Below, piece after piece: positions 18,620 through 28,133 of a DNA stretch of 64,000 nucleotides. The stretch comes from Saprospiraceae bacterium (GTDB lineage Bacteria > Bacteroidota > Bacteroidia > Chitinophagales > Saprospiraceae). Position 1 is the first letter of the stretch. Every line of letters begins with the position of its first letter. Position numbers and translations under genes: made by a program. A model generated the notes under the pieces. The model ran no database searches. It was not told the origin of the DNA and saw nothing but the letters and a program-made list of their open reading frames with translations. The DNA lies in assembly GCA_029251525.1 (NCBI GenBank), contig JAQXDE010000019.1:21799-85798 (forward strand). The letters are read 5' to 3'.

Positions 18620-19846
18620 CTATGCTTGATTTTTGAAAGGCTTACGCTGAACCCAATCATCTTTTGGATTTAGATAATCCACAATTTGAGAAAGGAACCG
18701 ATTTGAAACTTTGTTGCGATGCCGTAAATACCAATACATCTCATGGGGCTCTGCCCCAACCGAACTTTTAATCTCTAATGCAGTTCGTGCAAAAACAACA
18801 CTTCTACATTTTTGATCAAAACCAATTTTAATGATATCGTATAAAATATTTAAATACATTTGATGCTCACGATTAAAAGCTTCATCATATCCTAGAAAGT
18901 GAGCTTCAAGCTCATGATAATTTTTTATAGTCGTGAAAAAAGCCGTTAACTCTCCCTCTATATAATAACCGATCATTGTAAAATCAGCACCAAGTTTTGC
19001 TTTCAATGCTACAAAATACTTAGGGTTTAATTTTACTAAATTAAATACAGACCCCTCAGCTATCCTCGAGTACAAATCATAAATACGATCTAAATTATCT
19101 TCAATATCTTGTATATCAAATACTTTCCTTTGAATTGCAACACCTTTTTTAAAAGCTCGTTTTACCCGTACTCGATATTTGGAAGACATCGCTGCAAGGT
19201 AATCTTCAAAATTTTTCCAATCGTCTCTAAAATATAAAACCATATTAGGTTGGGCAGTAAATTCATGGAATTTATTTTTTTCAACTAAAAATTGTTGAGC
19301 TTGAGGTCTTTGCCTTTGGTGATATTCCTTAAGATAAGTTAGAGCAATGTAAACTCCTTTTTTATCTAACTCTCTTTGAACAAATTTCATAGTATCATTC
19401 AGAATATGAAACTCCTCTTCCACCGAAACTTCCCCCTCCCTAAAGCATATATTGTGACTTTCTCCAGTTAGTAATGCATTTCCGCAGACTAAGGCAGTAA
19501 TATCTACCTTTTTCGCAAAAAAACTTTTAATAAAGTTGGTGACAACTGATAACGTACTTGGATTCTCTTTTTCATCAGGTTCATTGTTTTCATTAATACT
19601 TTTTTCCGCACTAAAATTTCCTACCTGACCAATCGCTACACCAATAGGTTTTGATCTTTTATAGTACAACATATAAACGAAGTGAACATTTTCAGGCGGA
19701 TTGTTTTCTAAAAGTTGGAGATACTTTTTTTGAAGAAAAAGATTGTGTTCAGGTGCCGCGGCATCCCAGTCACCATTCACATCATTGATTGAATGATAAA
19801 TTAAAACGCTAATATCTTTTTGTGGTAATAAATATCCGTTGACCAT
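18620..19846 (-). CDS. GNAT-fold FemAB-like (COG3146-type) protein
   Basis: A 408-residue protein whose C-terminal two thirds carry a GNAT/FemAB-like fold seen in peptidoglycan-related acyltransferases: FRDDWKNFEDYLAAMSSKYR, then a MIGYYIEGELTAFFTTIKNYHELEAHFLGYD core and FARTALEIKSSVGAEP, a motif typical of Bacteroidota GNAT proteins. The N-terminal third is poorly characterised. It probably transfers an amino acid or acyl group, but no substrate can be given. Monocistronic; the flanking gaps are AT-rich and empty. Confidence 0.65.
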   Translation of the reverse strand: MVNGYLLPQKDISVLIYHSINDVNGDWDAAAPEHNLFLQKKYLQLLENNPPENVHFVYMLYYKRSKPIGVAIGQVGNFSAEKSINENNEPDEKENPSTLSVVTNFIKSFFAKKVDITALVCGNALLTGESHNICFREGEVSVEEEFHILNDTMKFVQRELDKKGVYIALTYLKEYHQRQRPQAQQFLVEKNKFHEFTAQPNMVLYFRDDWKNFEDYLAAMSSKYRVRVKRAFKKGVAIQRKVFDIQDIEDNLDRIYDLYSRIAEGSVFNLVKLNPKYFVALKAKLGADFTMIGYYIEGELTAFFTTIKNYHELEAHFLGYDEAFNREHQMYLNILYDIIKIGFDQKCRSVVFARTALEIKSSVGAEPHEMYWYLRHRNKVSNRFLSQIVDYLNPKDDWVQRKPFKNQA

Positions 19847-20054
19847 TCCTTTCTAAAAGTCGTTAGTTGATTCTTTGCATCCAAAATAAAATTGACTTTC
19901 GTCAAATTAACACTAATTCACAAGAATTGTTTTTAATTTTATCACCTTAACAAGTTCCCATTTACTAGAATATTTGGAGTGAAAATTTATTGTTCTTAAA
20001 TAGTTTAATTCAAATATTAATTTTGAATTTATATTAACTCTCTCATTAAATTCA

Positions 20055-20666
20055 TTATTGGGGAATACGCCATTTTTCAATTTCTTGCATAGCAAAGGCA
20101 TCATTTCTCCATCCAATCAATTTAGTAATCCCTAAACCTTTATAATTTAAAAACCAATTTTCAACAATTCGTTGAGCCATATTGTATTTAACTGTAAATG
20201 TTTGGTAATCAGTAGCTTGAATAACTTGTTTTTTTGGATCAGCCGGCACGGCAATGATTTTTGTATCTAATTCACCCGAATCATTTAGTAACAATGTTCC
20301 AATCGGAATTACTGAAATAGTATCTCCTGTTTCCAAACTTTCAGCGATAACTAATATATCCAAAGCATCACCATCGCCTCCTAGTTCTTCATCCATTAAA
20401 GTCGAAGGAATAAACCCATAATTACCTGGATAAGACAAAAAATCAATTACTCTTTCTTTTCCATTTTTAATATCTATTTCAAACCGCTGGGTGGAAGAAT
20501 TATATTCAATCTTCCGATTAGTCCCAGAGGGAATTTCGATTACAGCCATTATACCTTTCGAGGTAGTTGAGGCTAAATTCTTAAAATCTATTTTGGATTC
20601 ATTACAACTCCAAAAGATAAAGGTTAAAACGAGTATGATAAAATTAAATTTAATTTTGTTAGTCAT
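20055..20666 (-). CDS. Lipoprotein family I inorganic pyrophosphatase
   Basis: A 204-residue protein with the soluble type I pyrophosphatase fold: VIEIPSGTNRKIEY, the YPGNYGFIP strand, the metal-binding DGDALDILV (the family DxDPxDVLV) and the late KxPKxW-like substrate region. It should hydrolyse pyrophosphate to phosphate with Mg2+. Unusually it begins with a hydrophobic segment and a Cys at residue 21 (FIFWSC), so it would be an exported lipoprotein rather than the usual cytoplasmic enzyme. The ATG at 20666 fits the signal peptide; a longer TTG start at 20693 adds nine charged residues and is less likely. The catalytic residues are seen, the location inferred. Confidence 0.8.
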   Translation of the reverse strand: MTNKIKFNFIILVLTFIFWSCNESKIDFKNLASTTSKGIMAVIEIPSGTNRKIEYNSSTQRFEIDIKNGKERVIDFLSYPGNYGFIPSTLMDEELGGDGDALDILVIAESLETGDTISVIPIGTLLLNDSGELDTKIIAVPADPKKQVIQATDYQTFTVKYNMAQRIVENWFLNYKGLGITKLIGWRNDAFAMQEIEKWRIPQ

Positions 20667-20972
20667 ATTTAAAATTCTTTCTTTGCTATTCAATTATAAT
20701 TTGTTGAAGTATTTAATTTTGAAAACAATACATTTCACTTCTTGAGAAAATATTGATAGGTGACAAAATTAATGCACATTATTTGATTGACTTTACAAAA
20801 TAGTCCCAACAAAAGGACGAATTTACTAAATTATACTCAAATACAAATATGAATCTTTTTTATTGAAAATTGTCCCTAGGAAAACAGTTAGGTCTAAAAA
20901 TTAGAATTAAGACTAAAGTATTTTAGAAATAAATAGAAAAAATCGCATTTTAAAATTTTAAAAAAATCTGAC

Positions 20973-21311
20973 ATGAGCAAAGAAAGTTATTTCAACCCTG
21001 ATGATCTTAAAAAATTTGGAAACATTACAGAATGGCAGGAAGAATATGGTAAAAAATTCTTTGATTATTATGGATCAGTTTTTCAAGAGGGAGCTTTAAC
21101 TGAACGGGAAAAGGCTTTAATAGCTTTGGCTGTCTCTCACACCGTAAAATGCCCATATTGCATAGACGCCTATTCATCAGATTGTTTAAAAAAAGGAGCA
21201 GATGAAGAACAAATGATGGAGGCCGTTCATGTTGCAGCAGCCATTCAAAGCGGAGCTACCTTAGTTTTTGGTGTCCAAATGATGAATAAGGTGAAAAAAC
21301 TAACCATGTGA
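20973..21311 (+). CDS. AhpD-like CMD-family protein of the arsenosugar (ArsS) gene pair
   Basis: A 112-residue carboxymuconolactone-decarboxylase-fold protein with the redox pair Cys60-Pro-Tyr-Cys63 and His86 of the AhpD-type EAVHVA motif. This subfamily sits next to the radical SAM enzyme ArsS (the next gene, 85 bases on) and is annotated as arsenosugar biosynthesis-associated; some relatives are selenoproteins, but here the Cys is kept. A thiol-based peroxidase or helper role in organoarsenical synthesis is inferred from the family. Confidence 0.8.
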   Translation: MSKESYFNPDDLKKFGNITEWQEEYGKKFFDYYGSVFQEGALTEREKALIALAVSHTVKCPYCIDAYSSDCLKKGADEEQMMEAVHVAAAIQSGATLVFGVQMMNKVKKLTM

Positions 21312-21396
21312 TAACTGTTCTTCGAAAGCTATAGCTTATTGATTATCAATTAGTTAAATTTATTTAAAAACGATTCGAGAAGAAACTAAATAAAAA

Positions 21397-22470
21397 ATGG
21401 CAATTAAACAAAAAGGCAAAACTTTAAAACGAACTGGAAACAATTTATCTGATTCTTTTTTCCAATTAAAAGTATTGAATGGAAAAGAAATCGTGGATTC
21501 TAAATACCCTAATTTCTCAAAGAAATTGGACGATAATGGTTTTACTGTTTTGACACCTTCAACTTTAGAAATTTTCCAATTAAATATTGGAAAGTTATGC
21601 AACCAAACTTGTGCTCATTGCCATGTTGATGCTGGGCCAGACCGGAAGGAAGAAAACATGGACAAAGCAACTTTGGAAAGATGTTTAGAAATCATAGCAA
21701 GTGTACCTACCATCCACACTGTTGATATTACTGGTGGTGCACCTGAGATGAATCCTCACTTTAGATGGTTTGTTGAAGAGTGTACAAAATTAGGTAAACA
21801 AGTAATTGATCGATGTAATTTAACGATTATAAAAGCGCATGCAAAATATAGCGACCTTCCTAAATTTTTAGCTAAACACAAAGTTCATATCGTTTCCTCT
21901 TTGCCCTACTTTAGTAAAAGTAGAACAGATAGCCAACGTGGTGATGGTGTTTTTGAGGATTCAATTGAGGCGCTTAAATTACTCAACGAAATCGGTTATG
22001 GACAAGAGGGAAGTGATCTAAAGTTGGATTTAGTATTTAACCCTTCTGGAGCATTTCTACCAGGATCCCAAATAACTTTAGAATCAGAATTTAAAAGACA
22101 ATTAAAAAGAAAATATGATATTGTTTTCCATAATTTATTTGCTATCACTAACTTACCTATTGCCCGATTCTTAGATTACCTGTTGGAATCTGGAAATTAT
22201 GAAGAGTACATGCAAAAACTAGTAGATGCTTTCAATCCTGCCACGATCATGGGATTGATGTGCAGAAATACTATTTCTATCAGTTGGGAAGGATTTATTT
22301 ACGATTGTGACTTTAATCAAATGTTAGATTTAAAAGTTGCACCAATTAATTCTCAGCATATTGATGAATTTGATATCGAGGCCTTGAAAGAAAGAAGTAT
22401 TATTTTGAACCAACATTGTTATGGATGTACAGCAGGAGCTGGGTCCAGTTGTGGAGGTGAAATTTCGTAA
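21397..22470 (+). CDS. arsS: Arsenosugar-synthesis radical SAM protein ArsS
   Basis: A 357-residue radical S-adenosylmethionine protein. The iron-sulfur CxxxCxxC is Cys68, Cys72, Cys75 (LCNQTCAHCH), followed by the SAM-binding GGAPEMNP. The C-terminal Cys-rich tail (CYGCTAGAGSSCGG; Cys341, 344 and 352) and the DUF3641-type middle region define this family, which together with ArsM makes the deoxyadenosyl arsenosugar precursor. Some relatives carry selenocysteine in the tail; here only Cys is present. No arsM lies in the window, so the arsenic methyltransferase would have to be elsewhere. Confidence 0.85.
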   Translation: MAIKQKGKTLKRTGNNLSDSFFQLKVLNGKEIVDSKYPNFSKKLDDNGFTVLTPSTLEIFQLNIGKLCNQTCAHCHVDAGPDRKEENMDKATLERCLEIIASVPTIHTVDITGGAPEMNPHFRWFVEECTKLGKQVIDRCNLTIIKAHAKYSDLPKFLAKHKVHIVSSLPYFSKSRTDSQRGDGVFEDSIEALKLLNEIGYGQEGSDLKLDLVFNPSGAFLPGSQITLESEFKRQLKRKYDIVFHNLFAITNLPIARFLDYLLESGNYEEYMQKLVDAFNPATIMGLMCRNTISISWEGFIYDCDFNQMLDLKVAPINSQHIDEFDIEALKERSIILNQHCYGCTAGAGSSCGGEIS

Positions 22471-22627
22471 GATAACAATCTTGATAACCATTATTTTTTT
22501 CAATAACATCCTTAGCTTAAATGGGTTAAAATCGCTTTTTATTCAAAAAAAACATTTTTTTAAAAAGCAAAAATTGCCTTTATTGAGATTTAAAACAAAT
22601 ATTTCAACTTTAACTTAAAAAAATATC

Positions 22628-23062
22628 ATGTATAATATTATCAAACATTTACATTCAATAAATCGATGGGTCATTTTAGCTCTTCTTCTGATTAGTGTCC
22701 TAACTGCATTTTCAAAATGGATCTCCAAAAAAGAATATACTGCTCAAGATAAAAAATTAGCTCTATTTACTTTGATCAGTTCTCATATCCAATTAATACT
22801 AGGGATCATACTTTTATTAATTACAGAAAGATTGTTTTTTACTGAAGGCTGGAGAGAAAGTCCGATAAACAAATATTTCGTTTTTGCTCATTTACCAGCA
22901 ATGATCTTAGGAATTATTTTTATAACAATTGGCTATTCAATCTCTAAAAGAAAAACAAAATCCAAAGATAAATTTATGTTTACTTGGATATTCTTTCTAA
23001 TTGGATTATTGTCAATACTAGGTGGAATTCCTTGGGGTATCCATGGCGCTGGCTGGTATTAA
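22628..23062 (+). CDS. Small cytochrome-b-like four-helix membrane protein
   Basis: A 144-residue integral membrane protein with four hydrophobic helices and conserved His in MYNIIKHLHSINRW and FVFAHLPAM, typical of a Bacteroidota family annotated as cytochrome B/b561-like. A haem-binding or redox role is possible but unproven. It follows arsS by 157 bases and precedes the class IV aminotransferase by 19 bases; the latter spacing suggests co-transcription. Confidence 0.6.
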   Translation: MYNIIKHLHSINRWVILALLLISVLTAFSKWISKKEYTAQDKKLALFTLISSHIQLILGIILLLITERLFFTEGWRESPINKYFVFAHLPAMILGIIFITIGYSISKRKTKSKDKFMFTWIFFLIGLLSILGGIPWGIHGAGWY

Positions 23063-23081
23063 ACCTCAGATGAATTAATAA

Positions 23082-23903
23082 ATGAATATTAATTTTAATG
23101 GTAAAATCTTCCCTTCTGACAAAGCTATTTTTGATAGCCAAAATAGAGCATTTCTTTATGGAGATGCATTATTTGAAACAATTAGGATGTCAGAAGGGAA
23201 AATGCCATTCTTAGGTAACCATGTAAATAGGTTGTTAAAAGGTTTGTATTTCTTTAAATATAAAGTCCCAAAAAAATATACAACAACATTTTTCCAAAAA
23301 GAAATCAATAAAATTGCTTCTAAAAATACTCGAATTCGAATTACTGTTTTTCGATCAAAAGGAGGGCTTTATACTCCCAAAAATAATCGTCCGCAATTTC
23401 TAATTTCAACTTCTCCACTAAATTCCCCTAATTTTTCGCTCAATAAAAAAGGATTAAAGATCGGGCTTTTTAATCAATTAAAATTACCATGTAACCCCGC
23501 ATCTAATCTTAAAACTTGTAATAGCTTACTTTATACTTTGGCAGGATTAAATAGACAAGAACAAAACCTAGATGAAGTAATCTTATTGAATGAAAATGAT
23601 CGAATTTCAGAGACAAGCAGTTCTAACATATTTTTAATAAAAAAAAACATCATTACAACTCCTTCCCTATCAGAAGGATGTGTAGCTGGAACCATGCGGA
23701 AAACAATTTTAGAAATTGCATCTGAGAAAAAATATATTATTCAAGAAACCTCTACTAAAATATCCCAGCTTCAAAAATTTGAAGAAATTTGGCTTTCGAA
23801 CGCTATCAGTGGAATAAAATGGGTAGTTAAAATTAATCAAAATATCTCCCTTTCCCCTCCCATCCATGCACAGTCGTTCATTGATTCTTTAAATACCTTT
23901 TAA
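23082..23903 (+). CDS. Class IV PLP aminotransferase (aminodeoxychorismate lyase-like)
   Basis: A 273-residue fold-type IV PLP enzyme. The likely PLP lysine is Lys144 in ASNLKTCNSL, the phosphate-binding loop is EGCVAGTMR, and LYGDALFET is the conserved N-terminal motif. Members include PabC (4-amino-4-deoxychorismate lyase, folate synthesis) and branched-chain or D-amino-acid aminotransferases; the length and lack of pathway neighbours do not decide between them. PabC-like is the first guess. It sits 19 bases after the four-helix membrane protein. Confidence 0.7.
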   Translation: MNINFNGKIFPSDKAIFDSQNRAFLYGDALFETIRMSEGKMPFLGNHVNRLLKGLYFFKYKVPKKYTTTFFQKEINKIASKNTRIRITVFRSKGGLYTPKNNRPQFLISTSPLNSPNFSLNKKGLKIGLFNQLKLPCNPASNLKTCNSLLYTLAGLNRQEQNLDEVILLNENDRISETSSSNIFLIKKNIITTPSLSEGCVAGTMRKTILEIASEKKYIIQETSTKISQLQKFEEIWLSNAISGIKWVVKINQNISLSPPIHAQSFIDSLNTF

Positions 23904-24030
23904 TTTTATTTAACCCTATACAAATTGTAATTACGAAGATAAATTTTTATTTATTTTAAAACTATACAGCATTTTTATACTTTCCTCTTTTTTCCCCCTA
24001 AATGATTCGCCGGTAAAAACGAAATATCAA

Positions 24031-24447
24031 ATGTTAATAAGAACATCATTTTACTATATTTACTCAATAGATATTAAAGTGATTCTAATGCTTATATTGG
24101 TTCCCCTCAAAGAAAACTTAACCTATCCACCAAAGGCGTTTGATAATTGTAGTGTCAAACATTCTGAAATTAAAATTACGAATATCATGGAATAGAAAAT
24201 TATGAGGTTGTCAATAAATTAGGAAAAGGCAAGGAGGAAAATTTATCTGGCTTTTTGGAGGCGACGAAAATAACTGGAAAGAATTGGATAGATAATCTAA
24301 AATAGAATGATAATTGGTTTTTCATTAATTACATCAGGTGATTCCTATTATCTTGATGTAGATTCATTATTTTTAGAAAAGTCTGTATTAATATTTATCT
24401 ATTGCCCAATAGATAAATTTACAGAACTCAAATTAATTAACTCCTAA
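24031..24447 (+). pseudogene. Eroded small gene remnant, family unrecognised
   Basis: The 610-base gap 23904-24513 is not random: three reading pieces run one after another. The first (ATG 24031 to TAG 24193-24195) contains PLKENLTYPPKAFDNC; it is overtaken near 24177 by a second frame (IENYEVVNKLGKGKEEN, then TAG 24295-24297), and the first frame reopens at an ATG at 24307 (SGDSYYLDVDSLF ... TAA 24445-24447), just before the terminator. Two frameshifts separated by stops in about 420 bases read like a decayed gene of roughly 130 residues. No family is recognised and the proof is only by eye. Confidence 0.3.
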
Positions 24448-24455
24448 TAACATAC

Positions 24456-24495
24456 AAAAAGCCAAATATTTCAAGCATGAAATATTTGGCTTTTT
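24456..24495 (-). terminator. Strong bidirectional terminator after the GH3 gene
   Basis: A perfect 13-base stem (GCCAAATATTTCA at 24461-24473 with its complement at 24478-24490), loop AGCA, and flanking AAAAA and TTTTT that allow termination in both directions. It lies 18 bases past the stop of the GH3 gene and ends the glucan-utilisation operon. Confidence 0.85.
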
Positions 24496-24513
24496 CACAT
24501 TTAACGAATGAAC

Positions 24514-26826
24514 CTATTTTGACTCACCTAAATAAAAAACCGCTTTTTCTCCTCCAATATTCACCTCAAACTCACCAGGTTCAGTAATCCATTTATTATC
24601 CGAACCTACAAAAGCTAGATTAGAAGCTTTTATTGAAAATGAGATGTCTTTACTTTCCCCTTTTTTCAGCATTGTTTTCTCAAAACCACGTAGGCGTTTA
24701 ACCGGTGGCGTAATAGATGCAATTTTATCAGAAATAAATAATTGAACTACTTCTTTTCCATCTCTATCTCCATTATTTTTAACTGTTACAGATATAGTCA
24801 TCTCATCATCCATTCCCATATTTTCAGCTAGTCTCAAATTGGAATATTCAAATGATGTATAACTTAACCCATATCCAAACTCATATTGTGGTTCAAAAGC
24901 ATCCATACTAAAATCTTGATTAATCAAATCAGTTCCCTTGTGGTCGTAAGTCACAAGAGCATTAGAATATCTAGGATAAGTATATGGTAATTTCCCACTT
25001 GGATTCACATCACCCAACAATACATTTGCAATTGCTCGTCCACCTTCATCACTAGCCAAGTATGTTTGCACAACACCTGAAGCCAAAGGTTCTATTTCTC
25101 TGAATATTCTTGGACGACCCTCAACTAATATTAAAACAATTGGCTTACCACTTTTTGCAAGAGCTCGAACTAAGTCTAATTGAACCTGTGGCAAATCCAA
25201 ATCATCAATATCACCTGGCTTCTCTGTGTAAGGCATCTCACCAATGCATACAACTATAGCATCGACATTTTTTGCAGCTGATGCTGCTTTTGAGGTATTC
25301 ATATCTTTGTCATAGGTAGTTCCTTCCAGGAATTGAACATTTCCTTTCCCTAATTTATCCTCCAACCCTGTTAGAATAGTTTTTTTCTCAGATGAATGGT
25401 AGCTGGCATCATTACCTTGCCAAGTCCTACCCCAACCGCCATTTAAAGCTAAAATAGAGTTTGCTGTTGGCCCAGTCACTAGAATTTTAGCATTCTTTGA
25501 AAATGGCAATACATTATCTTTATTTTTCAATAAAGTTATACTTTCCTCTGCAGCCTTTAAGCTTGCTTCAACATGCTCATCAGATGCAAATTTTGGGAAA
25601 TTTTCTTTTGGTAAAAATGATTTCTCAAATAATCCCAACTGTATTTTTAAAGTTAAAATTCTCTCCACAGACTCATCAATCCTACTCATTGGTACTTCCC
25701 CTTCCTCCACTAATTCCTTTAACAAAACTGGAAATTCTAAATCCACAGGAACCATACTCATATCTATACCAGCGTTTATAGCAATTTTAATTGCCTCTTT
25801 ATAATCTGCTGCTACTCGATGCCTTGATGTTAAGTATTTAATATCTTCCCAATCAGATACAGCTAGACCAGTAAACCCAAGTTCATCTCTTAATAAATCT
25901 TTTAATATTCTTGGATTTGCGTGAACAGGGATTCCATTTATTTCACCTGAATTAATCATTACAGTAGCCGCTCCAATTTCTATTGCACGTTCAAACATTG
26001 GTAAATAATATTCTCTAAGAGTCACCTCTGGAATAAAAGCTTGTGTTCTATCTTTTCCATTATTAGGACTACTATATCCTAGAAAATGTTTCATACATGC
26101 AGCTACTTTCTCTGGATGCCCTATATTATCTCCTTGGTAACCTTTAATAATTGCTTCTCCCATTTCAGTTACTAAGAGAGGATCTTCCCCAAAGGTCTCC
26201 CAAAATCGAGACCATAATGGATTTCGCCCTATATCCAAAACTGGAGAGAAATTCCAAGGAATTCCTGAAGCTCTTGTTTCATAGGCAGAAATACCACCCA
26301 TTTGTGTCGCAAGTGCTGGATTCCATGTCGCAGCTAAATTTATTTCTTGAGGAAATAAAGTAGCGTCAGCGGTATAATTATTTCCATGTATTGCATCAAT
26401 CCCATATAAAACTGGAATTCCAGTTGGTTTTTCATTAATTGCTATTTCTTGAATCGTAGATATTACATCATGCCATTTATCCTGAGAATATGCATAACCT
26501 CCTACATTTAAAATTGAACCAACTCGAAAATCTAATAAGACTTCTTTCAATTTTTTTTCATCCAATTTATTTGGTCTTTCCAAACTGTAAGGAGAACCAA
26601 CTGAAATCATGTCGATGGATAGCTGAGTCATTTCCCCAACTTTATCTACTAACTCCATCCTTGCCATAATTTCCTTCACCTTTGTTGATATTTCAGTTGA
26701 TGAGTATTTACTAGGAATTGTGGCCTCTTTAACTTTAATATTTTGACTGTCATTTGGGTTACAACTCTGGTAAAGAAAACCAGAAGTTGCAATTAAAAAA
26801 AATAGGAATATGGAAAATCGTTTCAT
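24514..26826 (-). CDS. bglX: GH3 beta-glucosidase, lipoprotein (BglX type)
   Basis: A 770-residue family 3 glycoside hydrolase. It carries a lipobox (Cys22 in FLYQSC), the N-terminal catalytic barrel with KHFLGYSSPNNGKDR and the nucleophile Asp325 in GLAVSDWED, a second alpha/beta sandwich with GDVNPSGKLPYTYPR, and a C-terminal fibronectin III-like domain with GYGLSYTSFEYS. It should split beta-linked glucose from short glucans in the periplasm or on the outer membrane. Last gene of the SusC/SusD operon, 61 bases after the GH16 gene; with the two GH16 enzymes it would finish digestion of laminarin-type beta-glucan. Confidence 0.88.
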   Translation of the reverse strand: MKRFSIFLFFLIATSGFLYQSCNPNDSQNIKVKEATIPSKYSSTEISTKVKEIMARMELVDKVGEMTQLSIDMISVGSPYSLERPNKLDEKKLKEVLLDFRVGSILNVGGYAYSQDKWHDVISTIQEIAINEKPTGIPVLYGIDAIHGNNYTADATLFPQEINLAATWNPALATQMGGISAYETRASGIPWNFSPVLDIGRNPLWSRFWETFGEDPLLVTEMGEAIIKGYQGDNIGHPEKVAACMKHFLGYSSPNNGKDRTQAFIPEVTLREYYLPMFERAIEIGAATVMINSGEINGIPVHANPRILKDLLRDELGFTGLAVSDWEDIKYLTSRHRVAADYKEAIKIAINAGIDMSMVPVDLEFPVLLKELVEEGEVPMSRIDESVERILTLKIQLGLFEKSFLPKENFPKFASDEHVEASLKAAEESITLLKNKDNVLPFSKNAKILVTGPTANSILALNGGWGRTWQGNDASYHSSEKKTILTGLEDKLGKGNVQFLEGTTYDKDMNTSKAASAAKNVDAIVVCIGEMPYTEKPGDIDDLDLPQVQLDLVRALAKSGKPIVLILVEGRPRIFREIEPLASGVVQTYLASDEGGRAIANVLLGDVNPSGKLPYTYPRYSNALVTYDHKGTDLINQDFSMDAFEPQYEFGYGLSYTSFEYSNLRLAENMGMDDEMTISVTVKNNGDRDGKEVVQLFISDKIASITPPVKRLRGFEKTMLKKGESKDISFSIKASNLAFVGSDNKWITEPGEFEVNIGGEKAVFYLGESK

Positions 26827-26887
26827 GTTTGTTTTGATATTTTTTTAAAGAAAAAACCTTGCAAAAGTAGGATTTTAAAAATTCTCC

Positions 26888-28090
26888 CTACTGAAAAACC
26901 CGCACATAGTCTATATACATCTTCTGAGGGAAAACAGTCGATCCATCAGGGCTACCTGGCCAATTCCCACCTACAGCTATATTGAGAATAAAGAAAAAGT
27001 TGTCATTAAACGGATAAGCAGTATTAGTAACATTGGCTGAACTAATGGAAAAGAATTCTTGGTCATTCATTAACCACTTAATATTATCATTTTCCCAAAT
27101 AATACTAAATACATTAAACTCATCTGAGTACTTGCTTCCCCCTGACAATGTAAATCCATTCCCTTGGTAGGTACTAGGATTCCCCTGGTTTCCCCAATGA
27201 GCAGTACCATGAATTCTATTTGGTTCATGACCAACTAATTCCATTATGTCTATCTCGCCGCATGCTGGCCATCCATCTGTGAATATATCAGCACCAAGCA
27301 TCCAAATCGCTGGCCATATACCTTGCCCCTCGGGTAATTTAGCGCGTACATCAATTCTTCCATAGATAAATTCTTGTTTACCGGCTGTGATCATTCGTGC
27401 AGATGAATAACTACTTCCTGAAATACTTTCCTCTTTAGCCTCGATGATTAAGTTTCCATCAGACACATATGAATTGTCTGAACTACTAGTGTAATATTGT
27501 AATTCATTATTCCCCCAACCACTATTACCTATTTCATGGGTCCAATTATTTAAGTCAATTTGGTTTCCATTAAACTCATCTGCCCAAACCAAGGTCATAC
27601 CTGCATAGGAATTAGGAGTAGTATATCCAGAAGAATTAGTTGGCAAAAATGTATCATCATTTCTAATGGTACCAACTTCACTTTCATCTTCTAAACTAGC
27701 GTTGGTTGGATTCGATAAAAGAATTTCAAATTCTTCATCGCCTTCACTTAATGTATCGGCAACAATTTCAACTGAGATAATTTGCTCCATAGTTCCTGAG
27801 AAGGTCAATGTGCCATTTTGAGCAATATAGTCTTCTTCTTGAACTGCAGATTTGTCATTTGTGGTAAAATCAACTGTAACATCCGCGGAGCTAGCTTGAG
27901 AAAGCCTCACTTTGAAATCAAAAGTAGAATTTATATCTCCCTCAAATTTTGAAACCGGAGAAATGGTAATTTTTGTTATTGATGTTCCACCTCCATTACC
28001 ACCGTTTCCGCTGTCATCATCCTTTCCACAAGAGGAAACTAAAAGCATTGAAATAATAAAAAGAAATAAAAACGGAATATTCTTTTTCAT
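26888..28090 (-). CDS. GH16 endo-beta-glucanase with Calx-beta domain, lipoprotein
   Basis: A 400-residue surface lipoprotein: lipobox Cys21 (LLVSSC), Asp/Gly-rich spacer, a Calx-beta domain (about 37-147, ending EVGTIRNDD), then a GH16 domain (about 165-400). The catalytic motif GEIDIMELVG places the nucleophile at Glu279 and the acid/base at Glu284, with the intervening Met of the laminarinase/lichenase group. NSGWGNNELQYY and WPAIWML are the substrate-binding strands. It should cut internal beta-1,3 (or mixed beta-1,3/1,4) glucan bonds. The Calx-beta module may act as a spacer that positions the catalytic domain. Confidence 0.88.
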   Translation of the reverse strand: MKKNIPFLFLFIISMLLVSSCGKDDDSGNGGNGGGTSITKITISPVSKFEGDINSTFDFKVRLSQASSADVTVDFTTNDKSAVQEEDYIAQNGTLTFSGTMEQIISVEIVADTLSEGDEEFEILLSNPTNASLEDESEVGTIRNDDTFLPTNSSGYTTPNSYAGMTLVWADEFNGNQIDLNNWTHEIGNSGWGNNELQYYTSSSDNSYVSDGNLIIEAKEESISGSSYSSARMITAGKQEFIYGRIDVRAKLPEGQGIWPAIWMLGADIFTDGWPACGEIDIMELVGHEPNRIHGTAHWGNQGNPSTYQGNGFTLSGGSKYSDEFNVFSIIWENDNIKWLMNDQEFFSISSANVTNTAYPFNDNFFFILNIAVGGNWPGSPDGSTVFPQKMYIDYVRVFQ

Positions 28091-28133
28091 AAGATATTTA
28101 ATTATTTTTTGGAAGATATTAGATTTAAATTAC

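Noticed and set aside
19913..20116. 67-codon frame overlapping the end of the pyrophosphatase gene
   Set aside because: It overlaps the real gene in another frame and its sequence is the AT-rich tail; no homology-like features.
22421..22618. 65-codon frame after ArsS
   Set aside because: It starts inside the arsS 3' end in another frame and runs into AT-rich intergenic DNA; composition is Lys/Phe/Ile only.
22621..23903. Idea that the cytochrome-b-like protein and aminotransferase belong to the arsenosugar pathway
   Set aside because: The 157-base gap after arsS and lack of any known link argue against it; only proximity supports it.
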